Assembly: GCA_963844205.1 (NCBI GenBank)
Contig: CAWJNK010000014.1
Span: 1,426,001 to 1,490,000, forward strand
Origin: DASSUW01 sp963844205
Lineage (GTDB): Bacteria > Actinomycetota > Thermoleophilia > Solirubrobacterales > Solirubrobacteraceae
Reading direction: 5' to 3'
Length of the DNA stretch: 64,000 nucleotides
Shown here piece by piece: positions 37,632-46,053 of the stretch; within the stretch, counting starts at the first letter, position 1, and every line of letters begins with the position of its first letter. The translations under genes and the position numbers were made by a program. Under the pieces are notes generated by a model. It was not told where the DNA came from. It was given only the letters and a program-made list of their open reading frames with translations, and did no database searches.

Positions 37632-37667
37632 GCGATCTGCAACGAAGTCGCCCGGCGAAACTGGCGC

Positions 37668-38927
37668 TCAGAGCTTGGCGACGGCCGCCAGGGCGGCGTC
37701 CACGTCGCGCTCGTCGGCCCACAGCCCGGTCCCGAAGCGGACGTGCCGCTCCGCGTAGGGCGTCACGCTCGCGGCGATCCGGTGCTCGCGCGCGAGCCGC
37801 TGGACCGCCTCGCCGGGATCGACGCCGTGCACGTCGAAGCACACGATGCCCGCCGACAGGCGCTCCGTCATGGGCGTCACGAGCCGCACCTTCGGCAGGT
37901 CCGCCAGGCCCTGCTTGAGGCGGGTGGCCAGCGAGCGGATCCGCTCCGCGACCCGCGCGCGGCCGAGCCGCCCCTGGAAGGCGAATGCCTCGGCGAGCGC
38001 CCAGCGGTGCTCGAACGAGTGGTAGCCGCCGGGCGTGAACGTCGGCCCCGGCGAGGGATCGACGGGCGGCGAGTCGTCCTCGAGCCAGGCGATGTACGAC
38101 GCCGGGTCGAAGGTCGGGATCGTCGGCCGCAGGTGCTCCCACGACTTGATGGTCCAGACCAGTCCCGTGCCGCGAGGGCCGCCGAGCCACTTGTGGCAGC
38201 CCGCCACGAGCACGTCGTAGGACTCGATCCGGAGCGGCTCGTCGTCGGCGCCGAGGCCGTGGACGCCGTCGACGACCACCGCCAGCCCGCGGCGCCGCTC
38301 GGCGGCGATCGCCTGCCCGATCTCGGCCAGCGGCAGCTTCACGCCCGTGCTCGAGTGCACCCACGTCAGGGCCAGCACGCCGGTGCGCGCGTCGATCCCG
38401 TGCACGACCGCCTCGACGATCCCTTGGACCGTCGCCCGGGCGGGGTCGTCGTAGAGCCGGAGCTTCCGGAAGCGGCCGAAGCGGAACCGCAGCGACTCGT
38501 GGGTCGCGTAGAAGTCGTGCTCCGTGGCCACCGCCTCGCCGTCGGTCCGGATGCCGCCGTAGACGAGCCCGAGCCCCATCGTCGTCGAGTCCGTGAACGC
38601 GATGTGCTCGGGGATCACATCGAGGTAGGCCCCGGCCGCATCCGCGACACGGGCGTCGAGCTCCTGCTCGTTCGCGCGGACGTAGCCGGCGGGGTCGGCG
38701 TCGAGGCCGCGCCGGTGGCGCTCGATCGCGTCGCGCACCGGCTTGGCGTGCGACGCCAGGACGAACGCGTCGAAGTGCCGTACGCCCGGAGCGAGCGGGA
38801 ACTGCGCCTTGACCGACGCCCAGTCGCCGGGATCGACGGCGGCCGGCTTCGACGAGGACCCGCAGCCGGCCACCACGCCGGCCGCCGCGGCGCCCGCGAG
38901 CAGCTCCTTCCGCGTCAGGCCACCCAT
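37668..38927 (-). CDS. Signal-bearing PLP-dependent enzyme (class V aminotransferase fold)
   Basis: 419 residues. The fold-type I PLP Lys is in VAGCHKWLGGPRGTGLVW, with the Asp-containing VVVDGVHGLGADD before it, as in isopenicillin-N epimerase / cysteine desulfurase-like proteins. The N-terminus is a signal: TRKELLAGAAAAGVVAGC, combining a Tat-like RK start and a lipobox-like VAGC (Cys22). If the signal is used, the enzyme is a lipoprotein outside the membrane, unusual for a PLP enzyme. A TACAGT box lies 6 nt before the ATG. Confidence 0.78.
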   Translation of the reverse strand: MGGLTRKELLAGAAAAGVVAGCGSSSKPAAVDPGDWASVKAQFPLAPGVRHFDAFVLASHAKPVRDAIERHRRGLDADPAGYVRANEQELDARVADAAGAYLDVIPEHIAFTDSTTMGLGLVYGGIRTDGEAVATEHDFYATHESLRFRFGRFRKLRLYDDPARATVQGIVEAVVHGIDARTGVLALTWVHSSTGVKLPLAEIGQAIAAERRRGLAVVVDGVHGLGADDEPLRIESYDVLVAGCHKWLGGPRGTGLVWTIKSWEHLRPTIPTFDPASYIAWLEDDSPPVDPSPGPTFTPGGYHSFEHRWALAEAFAFQGRLGRARVAERIRSLATRLKQGLADLPKVRLVTPMTERLSAGIVCFDVHGVDPGEAVQRLAREHRIAASVTPYAERHVRFGTGLWADERDVDAALAAVAKL

Positions 38928-38933
38928 CCGCCG

Positions 38934-38939
38934 ACTGTA
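38934..38939 (-). promoter_or_regulatory. -10 box (TACAGT) for the PLP enzyme gene
   Basis: Minus-strand TACAGT ends 6 nt before the ATG at 38927; no Shine-Dalgarno sequence. Confidence 0.4.
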
Positions 38940-38966
38940 CGCCGAAGCCGTGCGAACGGTTCCGCT

Positions 38967-39731
38967 TCAGTGCACTTCTGACGGCGCGCGCCGGGAGCCG
39001 GTCATCTCGAACACCCAGAAGTCCTCGCCCATGACCGGGACCGAGACGTTGTAGACGGGCACCTCGCCCACGCGGCCCTCGAAGGTGCCCGCGTGGGCAT
39101 GCCCGTGCAGCACCAGGTCCGGGTTGTGCTCGAGGATCGGCGCCGCCAGCCGGTCGGTGCCGAGGAACGTCCAGATGTCGCGCCGCTCGCCCTCCAGCGT
39201 CTGGCCGGACGGCGAGTAGTGCAGCAGCACGATCCGGAACGGGCACATGGCGACCGCGCGCAGGCCCTCGTCGAGCGCCTCGACCTCGGCGCTCGCCTCG
39301 GCATAGACCTGCCGCAGCAGCGGCTCCCCGAAGTCCGGCAGGTGCGAGCCGGCGAAGCCGCCCACGAAGCCCTTCGTGCCCACCACGCCGAGCTCGGCGT
39401 CGCAGACCTCGAGGATGTGGTGCGAGCGGTCGAGCACCGCGACCCCGGACTCCTCCAGCACCGCGGCGACCTCGCCCGCGCGACCCGAGTGGTGGTCGTG
39501 GTTGCCGAGCACCGTCAGGACCGGGATGTCGAGGTCCCGCACGGCGTCGCCGAGGATCGCGGCCTGCTCCGGCTCGCCGTGCGTCGTGAGGTCGCCGGCC
39601 AGCAGGATGAGGTCCACCTGACCCTCCAGGGCGCCGAACGACTCGCGCGCCCGCTCGCGGTCGCCGTCGCGGCCGAAGTGGACGTCGCCGGCCGCCGCGA
39701 TCCGGATCCGGCACTCGTCGGACCCGCCCAT
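38967..39731 (-). CDS. Calcineurin-like metallophosphoesterase
   Basis: About 254 residues from MGGSDE. Metallophosphoesterase motifs in order: AAAGDVHFG, LILLAGDLTTHG, VLGNHDHHSG, VLLHYSP and LVLHGHAHAGTFEG. The dimetal site is complete (GDxH, GDxxxx, GNHD, HGHxH). Substrate unknown: nucleotides, phospholipids or proteins are all possible. An upstream ATG at 39758 would add nine residues but would overlap the divergent promoter box, so 39731 is preferred. Confidence 0.85.
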   Translation of the reverse strand: MGGSDECRIRIAAAGDVHFGRDGDRERARESFGALEGQVDLILLAGDLTTHGEPEQAAILGDAVRDLDIPVLTVLGNHDHHSGRAGEVAAVLEESGVAVLDRSHHILEVCDAELGVVGTKGFVGGFAGSHLPDFGEPLLRQVYAEASAEVEALDEGLRAVAMCPFRIVLLHYSPSGQTLEGERRDIWTFLGTDRLAAPILEHNPDLVLHGHAHAGTFEGRVGEVPVYNVSVPVMGEDFWVFEMTGSRRAPSEVH

Positions 39732-39749
39732 GGGTCGATGGCTGGGGTT

Positions 39750-39755
39750 TATCGT
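39750..39755 (+). promoter_or_regulatory. -10 box (TATCGT) for the nucleotidyltransferase-like gene
   Basis: TATCGT ends 8 nt before the GTG at 39764, supporting that start over the ATG at 39785. Confidence 0.4.
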
Positions 39756-39763
39756 CATCCCTC

Positions 39764-40417
39764 GTGGCGGGTACCCACCTCGCGATGGCCTCAGACGAGC
39801 AGCTGTTCGCCGACATCGAGCATGCCCTCAAGCGCGCGGCGGCGGCCCTCAGGGAGGCGGACGTGCCGTTCCTGCTGGGCGGCAGCCTCGCGAGCTGGGC
39901 TCGCGGCGGCCCCGAGACGCGTCACGACCTGGACCTGATGATCAAGCCCGACGACGTGGACCGGTCGCTCGCGGCGCTGGAAGCGGCGGGGATGCGCCCC
40001 GAGCGGCCGCCCGAGGAGTGGCTGGTCAAGGCGTGGGACGGAGACACGCTGGTAGACCTGATCTATTGTCCCAAGGGCCTGCCGATGGACGATGACGTGA
40101 TCGCCCGCGGCGAGGAGCTCTCGGTGCTCGGCATGGAGATCCGCGTGATGGCGCTGGAGGACGTGATGGCGACGAAGCTGATGGCCCTCACGGAGCACTC
40201 GCTGCGCTATGAGGGCCTACTCCAGATCGCCCGCGCCCTGCGCGAGCAGATCGACTGGGCCACCGTCCGCTCCCGCACCCGGCAGTCGCCGTTCGCACGA
40301 GCCTTCTTCGTGCTCCTGGAGGGCCTGGAAATCCTGCCCGGCTCCCCTGTGCCCCGCGCCGAGACACGCGTTCGCGTCGTCTCACCTCAGGGTTCCACCG
40401 CGACAGAGGGAGGGTAG
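39764..40417 (+). CDS. Nucleotidyltransferase-like protein
   Basis: 217 residues. PFLLGGSLASWARGGPETRH followed by DLDLMIKPDD fits the GSxxxW...DxD core of the polymerase-beta-like (AbiEii/MNT-type) nucleotidyltransferase superfamily. VMALEDVMATKLMALTEHSL is the helix usually following it. No antitoxin-like partner adjoins, so a toxin role is not supported. The baeRF-type gene follows after 9 bp and may be co-transcribed. Start GTG at 39764 or ATG at 39785. Confidence 0.65.
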   Translation: MAGTHLAMASDEQLFADIEHALKRAAAALREADVPFLLGGSLASWARGGPETRHDLDLMIKPDDVDRSLAALEAAGMRPERPPEEWLVKAWDGDTLVDLIYCPKGLPMDDDVIARGEELSVLGMEIRVMALEDVMATKLMALTEHSLRYEGLLQIARALREQIDWATVRSRTRQSPFARAFFVLLEGLEILPGSPVPRAETRVRVVSPQGSTATEGG

Positions 40418-40426
40418 GGCGACCTC

Positions 40427-41563
40427 ATGGCCACCACGATCACCCGTGAAAGCCTCCGCCGTCTTGCAGACGTCAAGCCGGAGCGCGGCCGCGTCCTCTC
40501 CGTCATCCTGAACCTGGACCCGACCGAGTTCGCAACGCCCCCTGCGCGTTCGACGGCCGTCACCTCGGTGCTGACCGAGGCGGCCCACCGCATCGACGAG
40601 GCCGACGGGCTCGACCATGACGAGCGTGTCGCGCTGAGGGCGGACGTCGAGCGCGTGCGCGAGGCCCTTATGGCGAGCGACATCGCGCAGAACGGGGTGC
40701 GCGCTGTCGCCGTGTACGCGTGCAAGCCGGCCGACCTGCTCGAGGTCGTGCGGATCTCCCGGCCGGTCGAGTCCGCAGTCGTGCTCGACCGCAAGGCCTA
40801 CCTCGAGCCGCTCATCGCCGAGGCGAGCGAGGAGCGCTGGTGCGTGCTGCTCGCCAACCGCCGCAACGCGCGGTTCTTCGTCGGCGGCGCCCGCGGCCTC
40901 GAGGAGACCGACCGCGTCGAGGACGACGTGCACAGCCAGCACGACCAGGGCGGCTGGTCGCAGGCGCGCTACCAGCGCGGCGTCGAGAAGGAGAAGGACG
41001 ACCACCTCGTGCACGTGGCGGAGGTCGCGTTCGACGCCCACAAGGAGCGCGGCTTCGACCGGCTGCTGGTCGGCGCTCCCGACGAGCTCGTGCGCGAGCT
41101 CGAGCAGAAGCTGCATCCGTACCTGCGCGAGCGGATCGTCGGCCGCCTGCACCTCGACGTCGAGAACTCGTCGATCGACGACGTCCGCACCGCGGCGAAC
41201 GCCGTGATCGAGGACTGGCGCCGCCGCTGCGAGCGCGAGTGTCTCGACCGGCTGGTCGAGGCCGTCGGTCGCGGCGGCCGCGGCGCGGCAGGGCTGGCGG
41301 CTGTGCTGCAGGCGCTCAACGAGCAGCGCGTCGACACGCTCCTGGTGGCCGAGACGTTCCGCTCGGCCGGCGGGCGCGACCCCGATACCGGCATGCTGCA
41401 CGCCGGCGACCATGGGCCCGACGGCAACGAGCTCGAGCGTTGCGAGAACATCGTCGAGCCCGCGATCGAGAAGGCGATCGAGCAGTCGGCTCGGGTGATC
41501 AAGGTGCGCTACCACGACGATCTCGGCCCGCTCGGGGGGATCGGCGCGGTGCTGCGCTACTGA
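40427..41563 (+). CDS. Vms1/baeRF-type release factor-like protein
   Basis: 378 residues. The fold follows eRF1: an N-terminal domain, a central VLLANRRNARFFVGGARGLE strand region and a C-terminal eL30-like part (VDTLLVAETFRSAGG). The segment GGWSQARYQR is the GGQ-like loop of the Vms1/ANKZF1 and bacterial baeRF families, which release peptides from tRNA on split ribosomes (established in eukaryotes). The Gln is conserved (GxxQ). A role in ribosome quality control is inferred. TGATG overlap with the next gene. Confidence 0.8.
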   Translation: MATTITRESLRRLADVKPERGRVLSVILNLDPTEFATPPARSTAVTSVLTEAAHRIDEADGLDHDERVALRADVERVREALMASDIAQNGVRAVAVYACKPADLLEVVRISRPVESAVVLDRKAYLEPLIAEASEERWCVLLANRRNARFFVGGARGLEETDRVEDDVHSQHDQGGWSQARYQRGVEKEKDDHLVHVAEVAFDAHKERGFDRLLVGAPDELVRELEQKLHPYLRERIVGRLHLDVENSSIDDVRTAANAVIEDWRRRCERECLDRLVEAVGRGGRGAAGLAAVLQALNEQRVDTLLVAETFRSAGGRDPDTGMLHAGDHGPDGNELERCENIVEPAIEKAIEQSARVIKVRYHDDLGPLGGIGAVLRY

Positions 41564-42358
41564 TGCGGGTCGCGCTCCTCGGCACGGGCACGATGGGCGC
41601 CGGGATGGCGCGGAACCTGCTGGCGGCGGGGCATGAAGTCCGGGCGTGGAACCGCACCCGCGAGCGCGCGCGAGGCGATCGAGGGCGCCTCGGTCTTCGA
41701 CACGCCGGCCCAGGCGTGCGACGGCGCCGAGGTGGTGATCACGATGCTCGCCGACGCGGCCGCCGTGGAGGCCGCGACCGAGGGGCTGTCGTTCGCGGGC
41801 GCGATCTGGGCGCAGATGAGCACGATCGGCGTCGAGGCGACTGAGCGCCTCGCGCGCGGCACGTTCGTCGACGCGCCGGTGCTGGGCTCGCGTCCGCAGG
41901 CCGAGGCCGGCGAGCTGACGGTGCTCGCCTCCGGCCCGTTCGAGCGCTGCAGGCCGGTGCTCGAGGCGGTCGGCCGGATCGTCGACCTCGGGCCGGAGCC
42001 GGGCGCCGGCACGCGCATGAAGCTCGTGCTCAACCACTGGGTGATCGCGCTGGTCGAAGGGCTGGCCGAGACGGTGCTGCTGGCCGAGCGGCTCGGCCTC
42101 GATCCGCAGGCGTTCCTGGACGTCATCGACGGCGGGCCGATGGGTCCGGCCTATGCCAAGCTCAAGGGCACGAACATGGTCGAGCGCCGCTACGACCCGA
42201 ACTTCTCGCTCAAGCTCGCGCGCAAGGACGCGGACCTGATCATCGCGGCGGCCGACGACGTGCCGCTCGCGCGGCTGATCTCCGAGCGCATGGGCCGGGC
42301 GATCGACGCCGGGCACGGCGACGAGGACTTCTCGGTGGTGGTGGAGGCGGGGCGGTGA
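41563..42358 (+). pseudogene. Beta-hydroxyacid dehydrogenase (3-hydroxyisobutyrate DH family), frameshifted
   Basis: The N-terminal Rossmann half starts at ATG 41563: MRVALLGTGTMGAGMARNLL then AAGHEVRAWNRTRERA. The frame then breaks in a GCGCGCGC run (41664-41672), and the protein continues in the +1-shifted frame: AIEGASVFDTPAQACDGAEV to the stop at 42358. The rest includes the catalytic region KLVLNHWVIALVEGLAE and is otherwise intact. One base too many (or two too few) in the CG run would explain it. Either a real disruption or a sequencing error. The gene sits in a tightly overlapping run (TGATG before, GTGA after). Confidence 0.8.
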
Positions 42359-42894
42359 AGCGCGCGCTGATCGTCGTCGACTTCCAGAACGACTTCTGCC
42401 CCGGCGGGGCGCTCGCGGTCCCGGACGGAGACGCGATCGCCGGCCGGATCAACGAGCTCGCGGCCTCGGGCGAGTACGACGTCGTGGTCGCGACGCGCGA
42501 CTGGCATCCGCCCGACCACGGGTCGTTCGCCGAGCAGGGCGGGCCGTGGCCCGTGCATTGCGTGGCCGGGACGCCGGGCGCCGAGCTGCACCACGCGCTC
42601 GACCCGACGCCCATCGACGCCGTCGTCGACAAGGGCCAGGACCCCGGGACCGAGGGCTATTCGGGCTTCGAGGGCACCGACCTGGCGGCCCTCCTGCGCG
42701 AGCACGACGTCGATCGCGTCACGGTCGTCGGGCTCGCGACCGACTACTGCGTCAAGAACACCGCGCTCGACGCGCTGCGGGAGGGCTTCGGCGTGACGAT
42801 CGACAGCACGGCCACGCGCGGCGTGGACGTCGAGCCCGGCGACTCCGAGCGCGCGCTCGACGAGGTGCGCGCGGCCGGCGCCGGCGTGGCGTGA
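42355..42894 (+). CDS. pncA: Nicotinamidase / pyrazinamidase
   Basis: 179 residues, isochorismatase-like fold. Catalytic triad: Asp in LIVVDFQNDFCPGG, Lys in VVDKGQDP, Cys in GLATDYCVKNTALDAL. Metal ligands in TRDWHPPDHGSF. Deamidates nicotinamide to nicotinate for NAD salvage. The next enzyme in the same route, nicotinate phosphoribosyltransferase, is encoded nearby at 43495. GTG start overlaps the preceding stop (GTGA); the Pcm gene starts in a TGATG overlap. Confidence 0.92.
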   Translation: MKRALIVVDFQNDFCPGGALAVPDGDAIAGRINELAASGEYDVVVATRDWHPPDHGSFAEQGGPWPVHCVAGTPGAELHHALDPTPIDAVVDKGQDPGTEGYSGFEGTDLAALLREHDVDRVTVVGLATDYCVKNTALDALREGFGVTIDSTATRGVDVEPGDSERALDEVRAAGAGVA

Positions 42895-43511
42895 TGCCCG
42901 CGCCGGAGCGGCTTATGAGCACGCTGCGGCGGCACGTCGGCGACGAGCGCGTGCTGTCCGCGATCGCTTCGGTCCCGCGCGAGCGCTTCGTGCCGCCGGA
43001 CCTGCGCGAGGAGGCGTGGGAGAACATCCCGCTGCCGATCGGCTCCGGCCAGACGATCTCCCAGCCGCTGGTCGTGGCGCGCATGTGCGAGCTGCTCGAG
43101 CTGGCCGGCGACGAGACCGTGCTCGACGTCGGCACCGGCTCGGGCTACCACGCGGCGCTGCTCGCGCGGCTCGCCCGTCACGTCTACTCGATCGAGGTGC
43201 ACGCCTCGCTCTCGCGCCAGGCGGCCGATAACCTGCGCTCCGCGGGCGTCGAGAACGTGACGCTGGTGGTCGGCGACGGCTCGCGCGGGCTCCCCGAGCA
43301 CGCGCCCTTCGACGCGATCAACGTCGCCGCCGCCGCGGGCGGCGCCATCCCGCCCGCGCTCGCCGAGCAGCTCGCGCCGGGCGGCCGGCTGGTGGCGCCG
43401 GTCGAGGACGGCGAGCAGCGGCTGGTCGTGGCGAGGCGCACCGACGACGGCGTCGCGCTCACCGAGCTCGAGCGCGTCCGCTTCGTGCCGCTCGTCAGTC
43501 GACGCGGCTGA
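42894..43511 (+). CDS. pcm: Protein-L-isoaspartate O-methyltransferase
   Basis: 205 residues. PRERFVPPDLREEAWENIPL, GSGQTISQPLVVARM and the SAM loop VLDVGTGSGYHAALLARLA are diagnostic. Methylates isoaspartyl residues in damaged proteins so that they can revert to Asp. Last gene of the overlapping run that starts at 40427. Its 3' end overlaps the convergent nicotinate phosphoribosyltransferase gene by 17 bp. Confidence 0.93.
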   Translation: MPAPERLMSTLRRHVGDERVLSAIASVPRERFVPPDLREEAWENIPLPIGSGQTISQPLVVARMCELLELAGDETVLDVGTGSGYHAALLARLARHVYSIEVHASLSRQAADNLRSAGVENVTLVVGDGSRGLPEHAPFDAINVAAAAGGAIPPALAEQLAPGGRLVAPVEDGEQRLVVARRTDDGVALTELERVRFVPLVSRRG

Positions 43512-44589
43512 GGCGCGAGTTCGGCCGGTACTCCCTGCCGACCTTCCCGCCCGGTTGGCCGTCGACCATGACGACGTCCGCGGTGAAGTCGTTCGAGCCG
43601 CGGATCAGCGACGAGCCGACCCCGTAGGCGTCGACGGGGACGTCCTCGGCCTCGAAGGCGCGGATGCGGTCGGCGTCGAAGCCGCCCGAGACGACGATCT
43701 TGACGTCCGGCCGGCCGTGCTCGTCGAGCTCCTGACGGACGAGCCGCACGAGCTCGGGGTTGACGCCGGTCGGCGCGTCGTCGCCGTAGCGCGCCTGCAG
43801 GGCGTAGTCGGCGAGCTTGTCCGAGGTGTCGAGGCGGACCCCCCAGAGGTCGCCGCCGAGGGCGTCGGCGGCCGCCAGCGCGGTGTCGACCGAGTGGTTC
43901 TCGAAGTCCACCAGCACGGTCACGTTCATCTCGGCCGCGAACCGGTCCGCGAACTTCGCCGCCGCGAGCGCAGTGTCGCCGCCGTAGGCCGCGATCAGAC
44001 CGTGCGGCACGGTGCCGACGCCGCGGCCGCCCCACCACGACGCCTGCGCGTCGGTCGAGACGCCGATCGCGCCCGCGACGTGCGCGGCCCAGCCGTCGCC
44101 GGTCTGGACGAGCCAGTGGTCGTGGCGCGCGGGGAAGTACAGGATCGGCTTGCCGTTGGCCGCCTCAACCACCTCGTGGACGTTGCGCATGATCAGCGTG
44201 CGGCGCGCCACACAGCCGAGGTAGACGGTCTCGAGGTGGGCGAACAGCGCGTAGTCGCCCTCGATCGTCATGACCGTCTCCCACGGCGAGATCTCGTCGC
44301 CCTCGTAGAGCGCGTTGACCTCGAGCGCCTTGAAGCCGTTGACCCAGCGGCCGTCGTCGCCGCGGTGCCCGCTGCACTGCTTGAGGACGGCGATCGCCTC
44401 GTCGATCCCCCCGAGCACCGACTCCTTGCGCTGGAAGACCTGCATCACGACGTGGGGGTGGTGGTCGTCGGCCTCCAGCAGGGCCTTCGTGTGGTTGAAG
44501 TAGGCGTCGGAGTAGTAGCCGTCGCGGATCTTCTCGACCGGCAACCGGAAGACGCTCGGCGACAATCGCTGCCGATCGGCCAGGGCCAT
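43495..44589 (-). CDS. pncB: Nicotinate phosphoribosyltransferase
   Basis: 364 residues of the shorter archaeal/actinobacterial type. Conserved blocks: DGYYSDAYFNHTKALLEADD, GDYALFAHLETVYLG, RHDHWLVQTGDGWAAHVAGA, VPHGLIAAYGGDTALAA and VSGGFDADRIRAFE (phosphoribosyl pocket). Converts nicotinate and PRPP to nicotinate mononucleotide; forms a salvage pair with PncA. A CATACT box lies 8 nt before its ATG, divergent from uppP. Confidence 0.92.
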   Translation of the reverse strand: MALADRQRLSPSVFRLPVEKIRDGYYSDAYFNHTKALLEADDHHPHVVMQVFQRKESVLGGIDEAIAVLKQCSGHRGDDGRWVNGFKALEVNALYEGDEISPWETVMTIEGDYALFAHLETVYLGCVARRTLIMRNVHEVVEAANGKPILYFPARHDHWLVQTGDGWAAHVAGAIGVSTDAQASWWGGRGVGTVPHGLIAAYGGDTALAAAKFADRFAAEMNVTVLVDFENHSVDTALAAADALGGDLWGVRLDTSDKLADYALQARYGDDAPTGVNPELVRLVRQELDEHGRPDVKIVVSGGFDADRIRAFEAEDVPVDAYGVGSSLIRGSNDFTADVVMVDGQPGGKVGREYRPNSRLSRVD

Positions 44590-44597
44590 GGGAATGG

Positions 44598-44603
44598 AGT
44601 ATG
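44598..44603 (-). promoter_or_regulatory. -10 box (CATACT) for pncB
   Basis: Minus-strand CATACT ends 8 nt before the ATG at 44589. The opposite -10 box of uppP is only 2 bp away, so the two promoters face apart within a 31-bp spacer. Confidence 0.4.
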
Positions 44604-44605
44604 GC

Positions 44606-44611
44606 TAGCCT
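44606..44611 (+). promoter_or_regulatory. -10 box (TAGCCT) for uppP
   Basis: TAGCCT ends 9 nt before the GTG at 44621; no Shine-Dalgarno sequence. Divergent from the pncB box. Confidence 0.4.
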
Positions 44612-44620
44612 CATCCGCCC

Positions 44621-45436
44621 GTGGACCTGATTCAGTCGATCGTGCTGGGCATCGTCCAAGGGCTCACGGAGTTCCTGCCGATCTCGTCGAGCGCGCACCA
44701 GCGGATCGTCCCGGCCCTGCTCGGCTGGGAGGACCCCGGCGCGGCGTTCACGGCCGTGACCCAGCTCGGGACCGAGGCCGCGGTGCTGATCTACTTCCGC
44801 CGCGAGCTGTGGGCGATCGCCAGCAAGTGGCTGCGCGGCCCGCGGCGAATCGAGGACCCCGACGTGCGGCTCGGCTGGTTCCTCATCGTCGCGACGATCC
44901 CGATCGGGATCCTCGGGTTCATCTTCCGCGACCAGATCGAGACCGGCGCGCGCGACCTGTGGCTCACCGGGACGGTGCTGATCGTGTTCGCGCTGGTCCT
45001 CGGATACGCCGATCGTGTCGGGGCGCACCGGCGCGAGATCGACCAGCTGTCCGTGCGCGACGGCGTGCTGATCGGGCTCGCGCAGTCGCTGTCGCTGGTC
45101 CCGGGGGTGTCGCGGTCGGGCGCGACGATGAGCGCCGGCCTGCTGCTCGGCCTGCAGCGGCCGGCCGCGGCGCGGTTCTCGTTCCTGCTCGCGGTCCCGG
45201 CGGTGGTGGCGAGCGGGCTGTTCGAGCTCAAGGACGTCATCAGCGGCGACGAGCACGCCACGACGCCGCTGGGCTACGTGCTGGTCGCGACGCTCGTCGC
45301 GTTCCTCGTCGGCTACGCCGCGATCGCGTGGCTGCTGCGCTACCTCGCGCACCACTCCGTGCGGCTGTTCGTGATCTACCGAGTCGTGCTGGGCGCTACC
45401 GTTCTCGTCCTCGTGGCCACGGGAGCGATCAGCTGA
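44621..45436 (+). CDS. uppP: Undecaprenyl-diphosphatase UppP
   Basis: 271 residues, about eight TM helices. Catalytic motifs LGIVQGLTEFLPISSSAH and SLVPGVSRSGATMSAGLLLG are intact. Recycles the C55 lipid carrier used in cell-wall synthesis and contributes to bacitracin resistance. GTG start. TGATG overlap with the downstream flavin-binding protein gene. Confidence 0.94.
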   Translation: MDLIQSIVLGIVQGLTEFLPISSSAHQRIVPALLGWEDPGAAFTAVTQLGTEAAVLIYFRRELWAIASKWLRGPRRIEDPDVRLGWFLIVATIPIGILGFIFRDQIETGARDLWLTGTVLIVFALVLGYADRVGAHRREIDQLSVRDGVLIGLAQSLSLVPGVSRSGATMSAGLLLGLQRPAAARFSFLLAVPAVVASGLFELKDVISGDEHATTPLGYVLVATLVAFLVGYAAIAWLLRYLAHHSVRLFVIYRVVLGATVLVLVATGAIS

Positions 45437-46053
45437 TGGCGAAGGTGTTCGAGGAGATCGACGCCACGCTGCGCGGGTTCATCGAGGCGCAGCCGATGTT
45501 CTTCGTCGCGACCGCCCCGAGCGGCGGCGGCGGCCACGTCAACCTGTCGCCCAAGGGCGGCCGTAACCTGTTCCGCGTCACCGGCCCGCTGGGGTTCGCG
45601 TACGTGGACCTCATGGGGAGCGGCATCGAGACCGTCGCCCACCTGCGCGAGAACGGCCGCATCGCGATCATGTTCTGCGCCTTCGAGGGGCCGCCCAAGA
45701 TCGTGCGGCTGCACGGCGTGGGCCGGCCGGTGCAGCAGGGCGACGAGGGGTTCGCGGAGCTGCTGGCGACGTTCGCGATGACCGACGAGCAGCGGCCCGC
45801 CGTCCGGTCGGTGATCACCGTCGACGTCGAGCGCGTGAGCGACTCCTGCGGCTTCGTCGTGCCGCAGATGGACTACGTGCGCGAGCGCGACCAGCTCTAC
45901 CGCTACGCCGACAACCGCATCCGCAAGCTCGGCGAGGACGCGGTCCGCGAGTACGTCACCGAGAACAACGCCTCCAGCCTCGACGGCCTGGCCGGCCTCG
46001 ATCCGCTGGTGTCGACGAACGGCGCGCGCTCCGCCGCCGGGCGCAAGCTCTGA
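45436..46053 (+). CDS. Pyridoxamine 5'-phosphate oxidase-like FMN-binding protein
   Basis: 205 residues. Split-barrel flavin fold: FIEAQPMFFVATAP, HVNLSPKGGRNLFRVTGPLG, NGRIAIMFCAFEGPPKIVRL. The C-terminal segment SDSCGFVVPQMDYVRERDQL matches the DUF2470-free, short subgroup often annotated pyridoxamine 5'-phosphate oxidase family. True PNPOx activity is unproven for this subgroup. Its stop codon opens the 46052 palindrome. Confidence 0.82.
   Translation: MAKVFEEIDATLRGFIEAQPMFFVATAPSGGGGHVNLSPKGGRNLFRVTGPLGFAYVDLMGSGIETVAHLRENGRIAIMFCAFEGPPKIVRLHGVGRPVQQGDEGFAELLATFAMTDEQRPAVRSVITVDVERVSDSCGFVVPQMDYVRERDQLYRYADNRIRKLGEDAVREYVTENNASSLDGLAGLDPLVSTNGARSAAGRKL

Noticed and set aside
36129..39831. 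950- and 1104-codon open frames around the beta-helix and PLP enzyme genes
   Set aside because: They run across gene boundaries and mirror the real genes in composition.
39764..40417. Toxin of a nucleotidyltransferase toxin-antitoxin pair
   Set aside because: No adjacent antitoxin-like gene; the downstream partner is a baeRF-type protein.
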